Numbered from the stretch's first letter, positions 41,712-52,266 are shown. The stretch is DNA of 64,000 bases from GCA-003244245 sp050700355 (GCA_050700355.1 JBOHHE010000057.1:1-64000), one strand, 5' to 3'. Program-made: numbers and translations. The notes: generated by a model from the sequence alone, not told the origin.

Positions 41712-42653
41712 CTATTCTTGCAGGGCTCGGACCACCCGGGATGGTGCGGGCCTGCCCAGCTTCCCGGCCATCCACACGCTGGTCCGAACCAGAGCATCCA
41801 GATCTACTCCGTGCGCGATACCGAGCCCGTCCAACATCCACACCAGGTCCTCGGTGGCGAGATTGCCGGTAGCCGATTCGGCATAGGGGCAACCGCCCAG
41901 TCCACCGGCGGAGGCATCCACACAAGTCACTCCGGCACGCAGGGCGGTGAGCGTGTTGGATAGGGCCTGACCGTAGGTGTCGTGGAAGTGCACGGCGAGT
42001 ACATCAGCCCCGACACCAGCCCGGCGAAACCCGGAAAGCAGCGCGGCGACATGGCCCGGAGTGGCCACCCCGATGGTGTCCCCCAGCGAAAGCTCCGAAC
42101 ACCCCATGTCCAGCAGCCTGCGACCGACGGCGACGACCTGATGTACCGGCACAGCACCCTCCCATGGATCACCGAAGCACATCGAGAGGTATCCCCGCAC
42201 GGCGAGCCCGGCAGCCCGAGCCCGGGCCACCACCGGGAAGAGCATCACGAACTGCTCGTCCAGACCCCGATTGAGGTTGCGCTGGGCGAAGCTCTCGGTG
42301 GCCGAGGCAAAGACCGCGATCTCGGCGATGCCGGCCGCCAGCGCCCGGTCCAACCCGCGCTCGTTGGGCACCAGCACGGGGTAGCGCACCCCCTCTCGGC
42401 GCACCAGCAACTGGAGCAACTCCGCGGCGTCGGCCAGTTGCGGCACCCAGCGTGGATGCACGAAGCTGGTGGCCTCCAAGACCGTCAACCCAGCCCCGGC
42501 CAGCCGGTCCAGAAATTCGGCCTTGACCTCGACAGGCACCAGCGAGGTCTCGTTCTGCAAGCCGTCGCGAGCCCCGACCTCCCAGATCCGCACCCGCTCG
42601 GGCAGCCCGTCGCTGCGGTGGAGGTGGGGCAGTCCGGTCGGTCTGGCCGCCAT
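41712..42653 (-). CDS. Hydroxymethylglutaryl-CoA lyase family protein
   Basis: The 313-residue TIM-barrel aldolase of the HMGL family shows the N-terminal EVGARDGLQNE, TSFVHPRWVPQLADA, SMCFGDPWEG, SLGDTIGVATPGHVAALL, AVHFHDTYGQALSNTLTAL and the Cys loop SAGGLGGCPYAESATGNLATED. All catalytic residues of HMG-CoA lyase (Arg, Asp, the two His and Cys) are in place. It cleaves HMG-CoA to acetyl-CoA and acetoacetate in leucine catabolism, fitting the carboxylase neighbourhood. It begins near ATG 42653 and lies downstream of the PH-domain gene in the same direction. Confidence 0.9.
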   Translation of the reverse strand: MAARPTGLPHLHRSDGLPERVRIWEVGARDGLQNETSLVPVEVKAEFLDRLAGAGLTVLEATSFVHPRWVPQLADAAELLQLLVRREGVRYPVLVPNERGLDRALAAGIAEIAVFASATESFAQRNLNRGLDEQFVMLFPVVARARAAGLAVRGYLSMCFGDPWEGAVPVHQVVAVGRRLLDMGCSELSLGDTIGVATPGHVAALLSGFRRAGVGADVLAVHFHDTYGQALSNTLTALRAGVTCVDASAGGLGGCPYAESATGNLATEDLVWMLDGLGIAHGVDLDALVRTSVWMAGKLGRPAPSRVVRALQE

Positions 42654-42689
42654 CCCGTTAGCCTGTCACACCTCGCTGCCGGTCAGGTC

Positions 42690-43196
42690 TCAGTGCCGGT
42701 CAGCCACGTCGGATTCGCCCGGATCCAGGTCGTATTGAAGCAGTGAATGCACCCGCTCGACCTGTGGAATGTCGTCGAACTCCAGCGGTTCGTCGGAGGC
42801 CGACTCAATGCTCAGCGTGCCGCAACCCAGCAGTCGCTCGACGACGGTGTACCGGAACTGCACGCTGTTGATCCGGTGGACCGGGATATCGATGCCGCTG
42901 CGCGACAGGATGCCCTCCCGGACCAGCACCCGCCTGGTGGTGAGCACGAAATGCGTGGTGCGCCAGCGCAGCAGCGGCACCAACGTCAACCACACCGCTC
43001 CGGCACCGCCAAGGCCTACCAGCACGATCCAGGCATAGAGCTCCCAGGACTGCCCGGCGGCCAGCGCGGCGAGATAGGCGCACAGAGCCACGATGAGCAG
43101 GAAGGTCAGCACCGGCACAACCAGCATCTTCCAATGTGGGTGCTTATGGATCACTACCCGCTCGTCGGATCTCAACAGCTCATCCGGGTACGCCAC
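42690..43196 (-). CDS. PH-domain (bPH2) membrane protein
   Basis: The 168-residue protein has an N-terminal cytoplasmic stretch ERVVIHKHPHWKM, two membrane helices (about 28-50 and 57-77; VPVLTFLLIVALCAYLAALA and AWIVLVGLGGAGAVWLTLV), and a C-terminal bacterial PH domain (THFVLTTRRVLVREGILSRS, DIPVHRINSVQFRYTVVERL, GTLSIESASDEPLEFDDIP). It corresponds to the PH-domain gene that lies next to birA in mycobacteria. Its function is unknown. It starts 78 bases after the end of birA and is co-directional with it. Confidence 0.88.
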   Translation of the reverse strand: MAYPDELLRSDERVVIHKHPHWKMLVVPVLTFLLIVALCAYLAALAAGQSWELYAWIVLVGLGGAGAVWLTLVPLLRWRTTHFVLTTRRVLVREGILSRSGIDIPVHRINSVQFRYTVVERLLGCGTLSIESASDEPLEFDDIPQVERVHSLLQYDLDPGESDVADRH

Positions 43197-43274
43197 CGCT
43201 CCTCCTCCTGACCGCAGGCGCGAGCACGGTACCGCTGCGCGGGCAACCCAGGCGATCGCCGGAGCCGGAGAAGA

Positions 43275-44093
43275 TCAGCCCACCCGAACATGCGTGACGT
43301 CGCCGGCTGCCAGCGCACGGAGTCGCCCATCCGACAACACCATCAGGCGACCCTCGCTGTCCAGATCCACCGCGCTGCCGGTGAGCGCGGATTGCCCCGG
43401 CAACTCGACCCGGACCTGTTTGCCCAGGGTCGCGCAACAGTGCCGATATGCCTCTCGTAGCCCGGTGGCGTCCGGATCACCCCCGTGCCCGCACCACCCC
43501 AGTACCGCTCGGTCCAGCTCATGCAGCAGAGCTCGCAGCAGCAGCTCACGATCAGTACAGGCGGCTTGCTCCAGTGCCAACGAGGTGGCACCGGGCACCG
43601 GCAGTTCATCGGGTTGCACTGTCACGTTGAGCCCGATACCGATCACCACGGCGGGCCCGGGGACCACTTCGACGAGGATTCCGGCAGCCTTCCGCCCGTC
43701 CGCGCCGAGCAGCAAATCGTTCGGCCACTTCAGCGCGGCCGGAATGGCGGCCAGCTCGGTGACGATCCGGCACAGTGCGACGCCTGCCAACAGCGGCAGC
43801 CAGCCCCACCGGGCCTGCGGTACCTCGCGCGGCCGCAGCAGCACGGACAACGCCAGCCCGGATCGGGCTGGCGCGACCCACCGGCGATTCACCCGCCCGC
43901 GTCCGGCGCTCTGGTGCTCACCGATGAGTACCGTGCGATCGTGTGCCCCGGCTCGCGCGGCGGCAACCAGCGCGGCGTTCGTCGAAGGCAGCGAAGCGAC
44001 GACGTCCAGCGCGGCATATGGCCCGGCCGGGACCACCAACGCCCGGCGCAGCACGTCCGCGCGGAGCGGGGGCCGATCAAGAGCGGACAACAC
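43275..44093 (-). CDS. birA: Biotin-[acetyl-CoA-carboxylase] ligase
   Basis: BirA activates biotin with ATP and transfers it to the AccA3 biotin-carrier lysine. The 272-residue protein lacks the N-terminal repressor domain of E. coli BirA (monofunctional class I). It shows the biotinyl-AMP loop GEHQSAGRGRVNRRW, PLLAGVALCRIV, the catalytic Lys in LKWPNDLLLGADGRKAAGIL and GIGLNVTVQ, then a small C-terminal SH3-like domain. The GTG at 44093 is preceded at six bases by TAGCGT, so the transcript is probably leaderless. It is divergent from accD5. Confidence 0.93.
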   Translation of the reverse strand: MLSALDRPPLRADVLRRALVVPAGPYAALDVVASLPSTNAALVAAARAGAHDRTVLIGEHQSAGRGRVNRRWVAPARSGLALSVLLRPREVPQARWGWLPLLAGVALCRIVTELAAIPAALKWPNDLLLGADGRKAAGILVEVVPGPAVVIGIGLNVTVQPDELPVPGATSLALEQAACTDRELLLRALLHELDRAVLGWCGHGGDPDATGLREAYRHCCATLGKQVRVELPGQSALTGSAVDLDSEGRLMVLSDGRLRALAAGDVTHVRVG

Positions 44094-44191
44094 AGAGCAA
44101 CGCTAACGCCTGCCCGTAGCGCCTGCGCGAATCGTCACACTCCTGTCCCGGGCAGCGACGTTTCTTAAGGACGCTCCTAGGGTGTTCCACC
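44094..44191. promoter_or_regulatory. Divergent birA/accD5 promoter region, both leaderless
   Basis: Leftward: TAGCGT (complement of 44100-44105) ends six bases before the birA GTG. Rightward: TAGGGT (44178-44183) ends eight bases before the accD5 ATG. Neither gene has a ribosome-binding site. Clear -35 elements were not seen. The shared 98-base region would allow coordinated control of biotinylation and carboxylase synthesis. Confidence 0.5.
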
Positions 44192-45822
<1,631 letters not shown>

Positions 45823-45826
<4 letters not shown>

Positions 45827-46062
45827 GCGGCGATACGAGTCCTAGTTCACCTCCGCATTCACGGGTTATCCACATCGTGCGGGGTGATCCCTCGGACGAG
45901 GAGGTCGCCGCGCTGACCACAGTGATCGTCAGCTTGGGCAGCAGGAGGTCGGCGCGCATCCGATCGCCCGAAACTGGCCAGCGCTCGGCCTGGGCACACC
46001 CGCTGCATGCTTCCCTGCATCCCGGCCCCGGCGCCTGGCGGACCTCAGCGCTGCCACGCTAA
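45823..46062 (+). CDS. accE: Acyl-CoA carboxylase epsilon subunit, TTG start
   Basis: The 79-residue product reads VIHIVRGDPSDEEVAALTTV at the N-terminal part and ends SAWAHPLHASLHPGPGAWRT plus a few residues. Both pieces match AccE5-type epsilon subunits (RGxPxxEELAALxAVL and a C-terminal PGPGAWRxSxLPR), which stabilise the alpha-beta complex. The TTG at 45823 overlaps the accD5 stop (TTGA), and no ATG or GTG lies in frame between there and the conserved part except inside accD5, so TTG is chosen. Translational coupling to accD5 is expected. Confidence 0.85.
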
Positions 46063-46101
46063 TTCACGTTCTGCACGGCAATGCACCCGCACGGTACCCA
46101 G

Positions 46102-46131
46102 AACGCCGCCAAGCACAACGCCGCCAAGCAC
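46102..46131. repeat. 15-base perfect tandem repeat upstream of maf
   Basis: AACGCCGCCAAGCAC is present twice in succession (46102-46116 and 46117-46131), in the gap between accE and maf. It is within the plus-strand frame that could extend maf upstream, but the Maf family starts after it. Confidence 0.75.
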
Positions 46132-46203
46132 ATAGTGGCCCGGCAGCTCATCTTTCCGAGCTCGGCAGCTGGAGCTTGCGGCGGGTCCGTACAGTGCGGT
46201 GCC

Positions 46204-46860
46204 GTGCGCCTGATTCTTGCTTCCGCCTCCCCTGCCCGGCTCACCGTGCTGCGCGCCGCCGGAGTACGACCCGTCGTACGGGTGTCCGGAGTGGACGAAC
46301 ATGCGCTGGCCGCCGCGCTGGGCGACGCGTCGCCCCGAAAACTGGTCATCACGCTGGCTCGGGCGAAGGCCGATGCGGTGGCAGCACAGGTTGGTGACGA
46401 GTACCCCGAGGCCGTGATCGTCGGATGTGACTCGATGCTGTACATGGGAGGTGAAGTGGTCGGCAAACCCGGCTGTGCAGACGTCGCTCGACGACGCTGG
46501 CAGGCGATGGCGGGCGGCACCGGCGAACTGCTGACCGGCCATGCGATAGTGCGGCTGCACGCGGGCGTTGCGGTGACAAGCGCCAGTGCCGCCGAGACCA
46601 CCCTGGTCCACTTCGGCACCCCGAGCGCCGAGGAGATCGCTGCCTACATCGGCACCGGCGAGCCGCTGAAGGTGGCAGGCGGATTCACCTTGGACGGTCT
46701 GGGCGGCTGGTTCGTGGAGGGGATCGAAGGTGATCCGTCCAGCGTGATGGGTATCAGCCTGCCACTGACCCGGCAGCTGCTCGCCGAGGTCGGCATAGGC
46801 GTGATCGAGCTGTGGAATGGACCCAGCCGGTTGGGCCAGCCGGCTGCGCCCCCCGGTTGA
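46204..46860 (+). CDS. maf: Maf-family nucleoside triphosphate pyrophosphatase
   Basis: Maf proteins hydrolyse non-canonical or pyrimidine NTPs to NMPs. The 218-residue product begins RLILASASPARLTVLRAAGV, has VSGVDEHALAAAL, the catalytic Asp in VIVGCDSMLYMGGEVVGKPG, and the C-terminal KVAGGFTLDGLGGWFVEGIE and GDPSSVMGISLPL. GTG 46204 is chosen because Maf proteins open at this point; a TACAGT ends eight bases upstream, which would make it nearly leaderless. The ATG at 46081 would run through a tandem repeat and gives non-homologous sequence. Confidence 0.92.
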   Translation: MRLILASASPARLTVLRAAGVRPVVRVSGVDEHALAAALGDASPRKLVITLARAKADAVAAQVGDEYPEAVIVGCDSMLYMGGEVVGKPGCADVARRRWQAMAGGTGELLTGHAIVRLHAGVAVTSASAAETTLVHFGTPSAEEIAAYIGTGEPLKVAGGFTLDGLGGWFVEGIEGDPSSVMGISLPLTRQLLAEVGIGVIELWNGPSRLGQPAAPPG

Positions 46861-46872
46861 CCCAGACGACGG

Positions 46873-47157
46873 TCAGCGAATTGCCTGCTCCACCATCCGG
46901 TAGCCGAACAGCCGCCGTAGCCGGGCACGTCCACTGTTTCCACGGCGCGGCGGTTCCGGGATCGCCTCCACATGTAGTGCACAGCGAGGGCAGGCCCGAC
47001 CGATGGCACTCACCATGGCGGCAGCGTGAACGGTGTGTCCACACAGCGCGATATAGGTCCCCCGCCCAGCGGCAATACCGGCAGCTGCGGCGTCGTCACT
47101 TACTAAATGGGCGAGGCCATCGACAGTGCAGGTCAGCGATGACGTGTAGGACCCCAC
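46873..47157 (-). CDS. Conserved hypothetical protein with CxxC/CGH zinc-like motif
   Basis: The 94-residue protein has GTYIALCGHTVHAAAMVSAI followed by GRACPRCALHVEAIP. The CGH...CPRC arrangement looks like a zinc site, and similar short proteins occur in Pseudonocardiaceae without a known role. The C-terminus is basic (PRRGNSGRARLRRLFGYR). It is convergent with maf across a 12-base gap. The ATG at 47157 has no strong ribosome-binding site. The next 244 bases to 47401 hold no recognisable gene. Confidence 0.65.
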   Translation of the reverse strand: MGSYTSSLTCTVDGLAHLVSDDAAAAGIAAGRGTYIALCGHTVHAAAMVSAIGRACPRCALHVEAIPEPPRRGNSGRARLRRLFGYRMVEQAIR

Positions 47158-47401
47158 GGCGTAACCCCTCCCTACGCTGGGTAGTTCACCGGCACTGCGT
47201 GTAGCTTGGGGTGCCGAACCCGAACCTTCGTCCCGCTACGGTCCCAGACGTCTCGTACCGATGCAAGAACCGATGCACACACAGAATGCCAGCATCCGAG
47301 GCTAGGATGCGAACGCCATCGCCCAACTGGGCCACCGCTCTGTACAGCACGGGGTGTGAGGTGGGAACATCGCGCTGCGGCGTTCACCCGAAGGGGGAAT
47401 T

Positions 47402-48304
47402 TTGACCTTAGCTCAGCCGGACCACTACCCGATCTCCGGCAATCCACAGGCACCGGCCCGGAGCGGACCGACCGTGCTACGCATCGCGTTGGGCGCCCAG
47501 CTACGTGGGCTCCGGGAAGCGAGCGGGATCACGCGCGAAGCCGCAGGCCATGCGATCCGGGCATCACACGCCAAGATCAGCCGCCTCGAGCTCGGCAGGG
47601 TCGGCTTCAAGCAGCGGGATGTCGCCGACCTGCTGACCCTCTACGGCATCACCGACGAGCAGGAACGAGAAGCGTTCCTCACCCTGGCACAGCAGGCCAA
47701 CACCCCTGGCTGGTGGCACCAATACAGCGACATCCTGCCGCACTGGTTCGAAATGTACCTCGGCTTGGAGCAGGCCAGTTCGGTCATCCGCACGTATGAG
47801 CCCCAACTCGTACCCGGCCTGTTGCAGACCGAGGAATGCGCCCGCGCGGTCATCCGTCTGGGCCATTCGAGCGAGTCCGTCGACGATATCGAGCGCCGGG
47901 TGGCGCTGCGCATGAGACGTCAGGAGTTGCTCACCCAGCCCGGAGCACCCAACCTGTGGGCCGTGGTGGACGAGGCGGCGCTCTGGCGGCTCGGCGGTCG
48001 CACGGCAATGCGCGAACAGATCCAGCATCTGATCGAGCTGGCCGAGCTTCCGAACATCACACTGCAGGCGGTACCGTTCTACTCAGGGGGCCATGCCGCA
48101 GCGGGCGGCCCATTCACCATACTTCGGTTCGCCGACCCCGATCTGCCCGACGTGGTCTACCTCGAGCAACTCACCAGTGCGCTGTACTTGGACAAGAGCC
48201 AGGACATCGATCACTATCTGGTGGTTATGGATCGGCTCTGCGTCCAGGCCAAATCACCGTCCAAAACAGCCCGATTCCTGGCCAGCATCATCAAAGAGGT
48301 CTGA
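47402..48304 (+). CDS. XRE-family regulator with DUF5753 domain
   Basis: The 300-residue protein has an N-terminal helix-turn-helix (about 27-85; LGAQLRGLREASGITREAAG and IRASHAKISRLELGRVGFKQ) and a C-terminal DUF5753 domain (MYLGLEQASSVIRTYEPQLV, PGLLQTEECARAVIRLGH, FYSGGHAAAGGPFTILRFAD). These regulators are abundant in mycelial actinobacteria and usually precede a DUF397 gene. Here no DUF397 gene follows; instead a methyltransferase gene ends one base away on the other strand. The start is a TTG at 47402 with AAGGGGG upstream. Confidence 0.87.
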   Translation: MTLAQPDHYPISGNPQAPARSGPTVLRIALGAQLRGLREASGITREAAGHAIRASHAKISRLELGRVGFKQRDVADLLTLYGITDEQEREAFLTLAQQANTPGWWHQYSDILPHWFEMYLGLEQASSVIRTYEPQLVPGLLQTEECARAVIRLGHSSESVDDIERRVALRMRRQELLTQPGAPNLWAVVDEAALWRLGGRTAMREQIQHLIELAELPNITLQAVPFYSGGHAAAGGPFTILRFADPDLPDVVYLEQLTSALYLDKSQDIDHYLVVMDRLCVQAKSPSKTARFLASIIKEV

Positions 48305-49129
48305 TCAGGGCAATCTCCCAACACCCCCGAACTCATACACCGGAGTAGGCGCACCGAGGCGGGTGGGTCCGGGCCGCCACAGCGAACAAGAGACCACCCC
48401 CGGATCCAGGAGCTCCAGGCGATCGAAGAAACGGGTCAGCTCCTGGCGGTCGCGGAAGACCACCGGCGGCGTTCCACCGCCCTCGTTCCACTGTCGCACG
48501 ACCTCACCCATGACCTCAGCGTCCACTTCTGTGGTGGGGTGGGAAATCGCCAGGTGGCTGCCCGAGGGTAGGGCATCAAGAAGCCGGTTCACGATGGCGT
48601 GCGCCTGGTCTGTGTCCATGATGTGGTTGAGGATTCCCAGCAGCATGAGTCCCACGGGTTGACTGAAGTCCAGCGTGCGGGCGGCCTTTCGCAGAATCGT
48701 GTCAGGGTCACGCAGGTCGGCGAAGACATAGTCGGTGACGCCGGCGGGAGTGCTGGTGAGCAGGGCGCGAGCGTGCGCCATGATCAGCGGATCGTTGTCG
48801 ACATAGACGATGCGGCACTCCGGTGCGGTCATCTGGGCGACTTCGTGAGTGTTGCTGGCGGTGGGCAGGCCAGTTCCGATATCGAGGAACTGACGGATCC
48901 CCACCTCGCCTGCCAGGTGCCGGACAGAGCGGACCAGAAAACCTCGGACGGCGCGCGCAGCGTCGCGGAAACCCGGCGCGATAGCAAGTATCTGGTCACC
49001 GGCCTCACGGTCGATCGGGTAGTTGTCCTTGCCACCCAATAGGTAATCCCAAAAGCGAGCCGAGTGCGCCACACTGGTATCGATATCCGGAAGCTGTCCC
49101 TGGTCGGACGCGGTTGACCTGTCAGTCAC
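48305..49129 (-). CDS. SAM-dependent methyltransferase (DUF574 type)
   Basis: The 274-residue protein has the actinobacterial DUF574 pattern: DTSVAHSARFWDYLLGGKDN near the N-terminus, RQFLDIGTGLPTASNTHEVA (SAM-binding loop), RIVYVDNDPLIMAHARALL, GLMLLGILNHIMD and YEFGGVGRLP near the end. The family is greatly expanded in streptomycetes and relatives; some members affect development or secondary metabolism, most are uncharacterised. Its stop abuts that of the DUF5753 regulator (48304/48305). The regulator and methyltransferase may form a functional pair but are transcribed convergently. Confidence 0.88.
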   Translation of the reverse strand: MTDRSTASDQGQLPDIDTSVAHSARFWDYLLGGKDNYPIDREAGDQILAIAPGFRDAARAVRGFLVRSVRHLAGEVGIRQFLDIGTGLPTASNTHEVAQMTAPECRIVYVDNDPLIMAHARALLTSTPAGVTDYVFADLRDPDTILRKAARTLDFSQPVGLMLLGILNHIMDTDQAHAIVNRLLDALPSGSHLAISHPTTEVDAEVMGEVVRQWNEGGGTPPVVFRDRQELTRFFDRLELLDPGVVSCSLWRPGPTRLGAPTPVYEFGGVGRLP

Positions 49130-49290
49130 AATGTCCCCTTGCGCTCTGAGCGGTGCGTGACAGCGTAACTATAGTGTGGGTCAAGCGTCCACCATGATCG
49201 ACGAAGTCCTGGTCTCGAGGCCGAGCCGGACACCATCGCTGTTAATCCGAAGTGTGGCGTTCGCCATCGGGCGCGGACCCACCTCGCCTC

Positions 49291-49296
49291 TAGACT
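49291..49296 (+). promoter_or_regulatory. -10 element of accA3, leaderless transcript
   Basis: TAGACT at 49291-49296 ends seven bases before ATG 49304, so the mRNA would begin at or next to the start codon. No ribosome-binding site is present. The same sequence and spacing precede the gtrA-like gene at 31620. Confidence 0.5.
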
Positions 49297-49303
49297 TCCG
49301 TAG

Positions 49304-51070
49304 ATGACCTCAGCGCTGCACAAGGTGCTCATCGCCAACCGTGGTGAGATCGCGGTCCGAGTGATCCGCGCCTGCCGGGACGCCGGGCTGGGCAGCGTCG
49401 CCGTCTACGCCGACGGCGACCGCGACGAGCCGTTCGTGCACCTCGCCGACGAGGCTTTCGCGCTGGGTGGCGCCACGGCCGCGCAGAGCTACCTGGATGC
49501 GGCCAAGCTGCTCGACGTGGCGGCCAGGGCGGGCGTGGATGCCCTGCATCCCGGCTACGGTTTCCTGTCCGAGAACGCCGATTTCGCCCAAGCGGTGATC
49601 GACGCGGGACTGATCTGGATCGGTCCCGGCCCGCAGGCGATCCGGGATCTGGGGGACAAGGTCACCGCGCGCCGGATCGCCACCACGGCGGGCGCGCCGC
49701 TGGTGCCCGGTACCAAGGATCCGGTATCCGGGGCGGCTGAGGTGGTGGCCTTCGCTGAGGAGTACGGGCTGCCGGTAGCCATCAAGGCCGCTTTCGGCGG
49801 TGGCGGGCGCGGTCTGCGCGTCGCTCACACGATTCGGGAAATCCCCGAACTGTTCGACTCCGCAGTGCGCGAAGCCGTCTCGGCCTTCGGACGTGGCGAG
49901 TGCTTCGTGGAGCGTTATCTGGACAAGCCGCGACACGTCGAAGCGCAGGTGCTGGCCGACCAGCACGGCACCGTGATCGTGGTCGGTACCCGGGACTGCT
50001 CGCTGCAGCGGCGCCACCAGAAGCTGATCGAGGAGGCCCCCGCACCATTCCTCTCCGCTGAGCAACGCCGCACACTGCACGACGCGGCGCGGACGATCTG
50101 CGTCAACGCCGGCTACCACGGCGCGGGAACCGTCGAGTTCCTCGTCGGGCAGGACGGGACCATCTCGTTCCTGGAGGTGAACACCCGGCTCCAGGTGGAG
50201 CATCCGGTTTCGGAAGAGACCACTGGGCTGGACCTGGTCCGCGAGCAGTTTCGCATCGCGGCCGGTGAGAAGCTGTCGATCAGCGAAGATCCCGAGCCGC
50301 AGGGTCATGCGATCGAGTTCCGGATCAACAGTGAGGACGCCGGGCGCGGCTTCCTGCCTACCCCGGGCACCGTCACCGTGTTCGATCCACCGGCAGGACC
50401 GGGCGTGCGGCTGGATGCCGGGATCCGCCAGGGCAGCGTGATCAGTGGCCAGTTCGACTCGATGCTGGCCAAGCTGATCGTGGTGGGTGAGAATCGCGAG
50501 CAGGCTCTGGAACGCTCCCGCCGGGCGCTGGCCGAATTTCGTGTCGAGGGCGTGCCGACGGTCATCCCGTTCCACCGGGCGGTGCTCGACGATCCGGCCT
50601 TCACAGCGGCCGATCCGGAGGGCTTCACCGTGCACACGCGGTGGATCGAGACCGAGTTCTCCGCCCGGCTGGTGCCCTACAGCGCCACGTCGCACGACAC
50701 TGAACCAGCAGCGCAGCGCCAAACCATGGTGGTCGAGGTGGATGGGCGCCGTCTGGTGGTCTCACTACCGGGTGACCTGGGCCTACCCGGGGACACCGGT
50801 GCCGCCAGGACCAGACCTCGCACCCGAGGCGGCGGACGGACGGCCACGGTATCGGGGGATGCGGTCACCGCACCCATGCAGGGCACCGTCGTCAAGGTCG
50901 AGGTCTGCGATGGAGAGACCGTCGAGGCCGGCGATCTCATCATCGTGATCGAAGCAATGAAAATGGAGAACCCGGTCACCGCCCACAAGCCGGGCACGAT
51001 CACCGGCCTCACGCTCGAACAAGGCAGCTCGATCACCCAAGGCACCACCATCTGCGAAATCAAGTCCTAA
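49304..51070 (+). CDS. accA3: Acyl-CoA carboxylase alpha subunit (biotin carboxylase plus carrier)
   Basis: The 588-residue protein carboxylates its own biotin with ATP and bicarbonate. Domains in order: biotin carboxylase N-terminal (KVLIANRGEIAVRVIRACRD), ATP-grasp (VAIKAAFGGGGRGLRVAHT, then VGTRDCSLQRRHQKLIEEAP and FLEVNTRLQVEHPVSEETTG), biotin carboxylase C-terminal, a linker, and a C-terminal biotin carrier domain with the biotinylated Lys553 in EAMKMENP. It is shorter than AccA1-type proteins because it lacks the BT domain, as is normal for AccA3. It is expected to partner with AccD5/AccE and other AccD subunits, and to be modified by the nearby BirA. Confidence 0.95.
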   Translation: MTSALHKVLIANRGEIAVRVIRACRDAGLGSVAVYADGDRDEPFVHLADEAFALGGATAAQSYLDAAKLLDVAARAGVDALHPGYGFLSENADFAQAVIDAGLIWIGPGPQAIRDLGDKVTARRIATTAGAPLVPGTKDPVSGAAEVVAFAEEYGLPVAIKAAFGGGGRGLRVAHTIREIPELFDSAVREAVSAFGRGECFVERYLDKPRHVEAQVLADQHGTVIVVGTRDCSLQRRHQKLIEEAPAPFLSAEQRRTLHDAARTICVNAGYHGAGTVEFLVGQDGTISFLEVNTRLQVEHPVSEETTGLDLVREQFRIAAGEKLSISEDPEPQGHAIEFRINSEDAGRGFLPTPGTVTVFDPPAGPGVRLDAGIRQGSVISGQFDSMLAKLIVVGENREQALERSRRALAEFRVEGVPTVIPFHRAVLDDPAFTAADPEGFTVHTRWIETEFSARLVPYSATSHDTEPAAQRQTMVVEVDGRRLVVSLPGDLGLPGDTGAARTRPRTRGGGRTATVSGDAVTAPMQGTVVKVEVCDGETVEAGDLIIVIEAMKMENPVTAHKPGTITGLTLEQGSSITQGTTICEIKS

Positions 51071-52266
51071 CCGCTGAGCAGGAACGCTCCTTCCGCCGCG
51101 AGCAGGACAGCGGCGGCGGTCACGGCGCCGGTCGCGGCGAAGCGCCCCCAGGGGATCGACACCCCGCTGGCCCGGCACCGCTCGTACCAAATGATGATCG
51201 CCAGCGACGCCCACGGGGTGATCAGCGGGCTCACATTCGTGGCGATCAGCAGGCCCAGCAGTTGATCACTGTTGGTCACCACGGCCTCACCCGCCACGTA
51301 CGCAGGCAGGTTGTTGACCCCGTTGGACAGCACGGCGCCCAGGATGCCGGCCCTGGCGACGCCCTCCACCCCGCCCTCGGTGCCGACCAGACTGCCGAGC
51401 AGGTCGCCCAGCCCGTACCGGTCAATGGTCTGGACCACCAGGAATAACCCCGTAACGAAGGCCAACAGCCGCAACGGAATCATCCGCCATGTGAAGGCTG
51501 CGCGATCCCGGGCGATAAACGCCACGACAAGCACTCCCATGCAGGTCAGCGCCGAGACCGCCAGCGGAACCCCGAGCAGTACCAGCACGGTGAACGCGGC
51601 ACAGGCCAGGCCCGCGGTCCGCAGCAGAACCCGATCCCGCGGCACGTGGCGTCCCGGAGGCTCGTACCGGTCACTGCCGCGTCGGCGCGGACGCCAGTAG
51701 AACACCCAGAGGCAGACCGCCGTGGCCACGATAGCCGCTGCCTGGGGGGTCGCCATGCGAATCGCGAAAGCGGGAGGCGATAGCTCCACCCGGTCCATGG
51801 CCAGCAGGTTGGTGAGGTTGGATACCGGCAACAGCAGGCTCGCGGTGTTGGCCAGCCACACCGTCAGCATCGCCAACGGAAGGGGCGGGATATCGGCCTT
51901 CGCAGCGGTGGCGAGCATGACCGGAGTGAGCAGTACCGCAGTGGTGTCCAGATTGAGGAAAATCGTCGTTGCGGAAGCGAACACGACGCATAACCCGAAC
52001 AGCGCGAGGTAGTTCCCGCCCGCCCAGCGCGCCAGCCGGACCGCGACCACGTCGAACACTTCGGCCTTCGCGGTCAGCTCGGCCAGCACGATCACAGAGC
52101 CGAGAAAAACCAGTAGCGGCAGAACCCGGCGGACCGTCTGGCCGGCCTCGGCAAGGGGGAGGAATCCAACCAATACCGCGCCGCATCCGGCGATCAGGAA
52201 GGTCGCGGCCACCCAGTCCAACAGCTCCAACTGCCGCGCTCGGTCCGTAGCCTGCGCCTGCTTCAC
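51067..52266 (-). CDS. SLC13/ArsB-type (ion transporter superfamily) permease
   Basis: The 399-residue protein has about 11 membrane helices, with FLNLDTTAVLLTPVMLATAA and VLSNGVNNLPAYVAGEAVVT as the two paired re-entrant signatures of the ion transporter superfamily (ArsB, NhaD, citrate and dicarboxylate carriers). The motif pair resembles ArsB/NhaD more than DASS carriers; the substrate is uncertain. GTG 52266 (VKQAQATDRARQ) is preferred; the longer frame to 52533 is Thr/Ser-rich and unlike the family. The stop codon overlaps that of accA3 by four bases. Confidence 0.82.
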   Translation of the reverse strand: MKQAQATDRARQLELLDWVAATFLIAGCGAVLVGFLPLAEAGQTVRRVLPLLVFLGSVIVLAELTAKAEVFDVVAVRLARWAGGNYLALFGLCVVFASATTIFLNLDTTAVLLTPVMLATAAKADIPPLPLAMLTVWLANTASLLLPVSNLTNLLAMDRVELSPPAFAIRMATPQAAAIVATAVCLWVFYWRPRRRGSDRYEPPGRHVPRDRVLLRTAGLACAAFTVLVLLGVPLAVSALTCMGVLVVAFIARDRAAFTWRMIPLRLLAFVTGLFLVVQTIDRYGLGDLLGSLVGTEGGVEGVARAGILGAVLSNGVNNLPAYVAGEAVVTNSDQLLGLLIATNVSPLITPWASLAIIIWYERCRASGVSIPWGRFAATGAVTAAAVLLAAEGAFLLSG

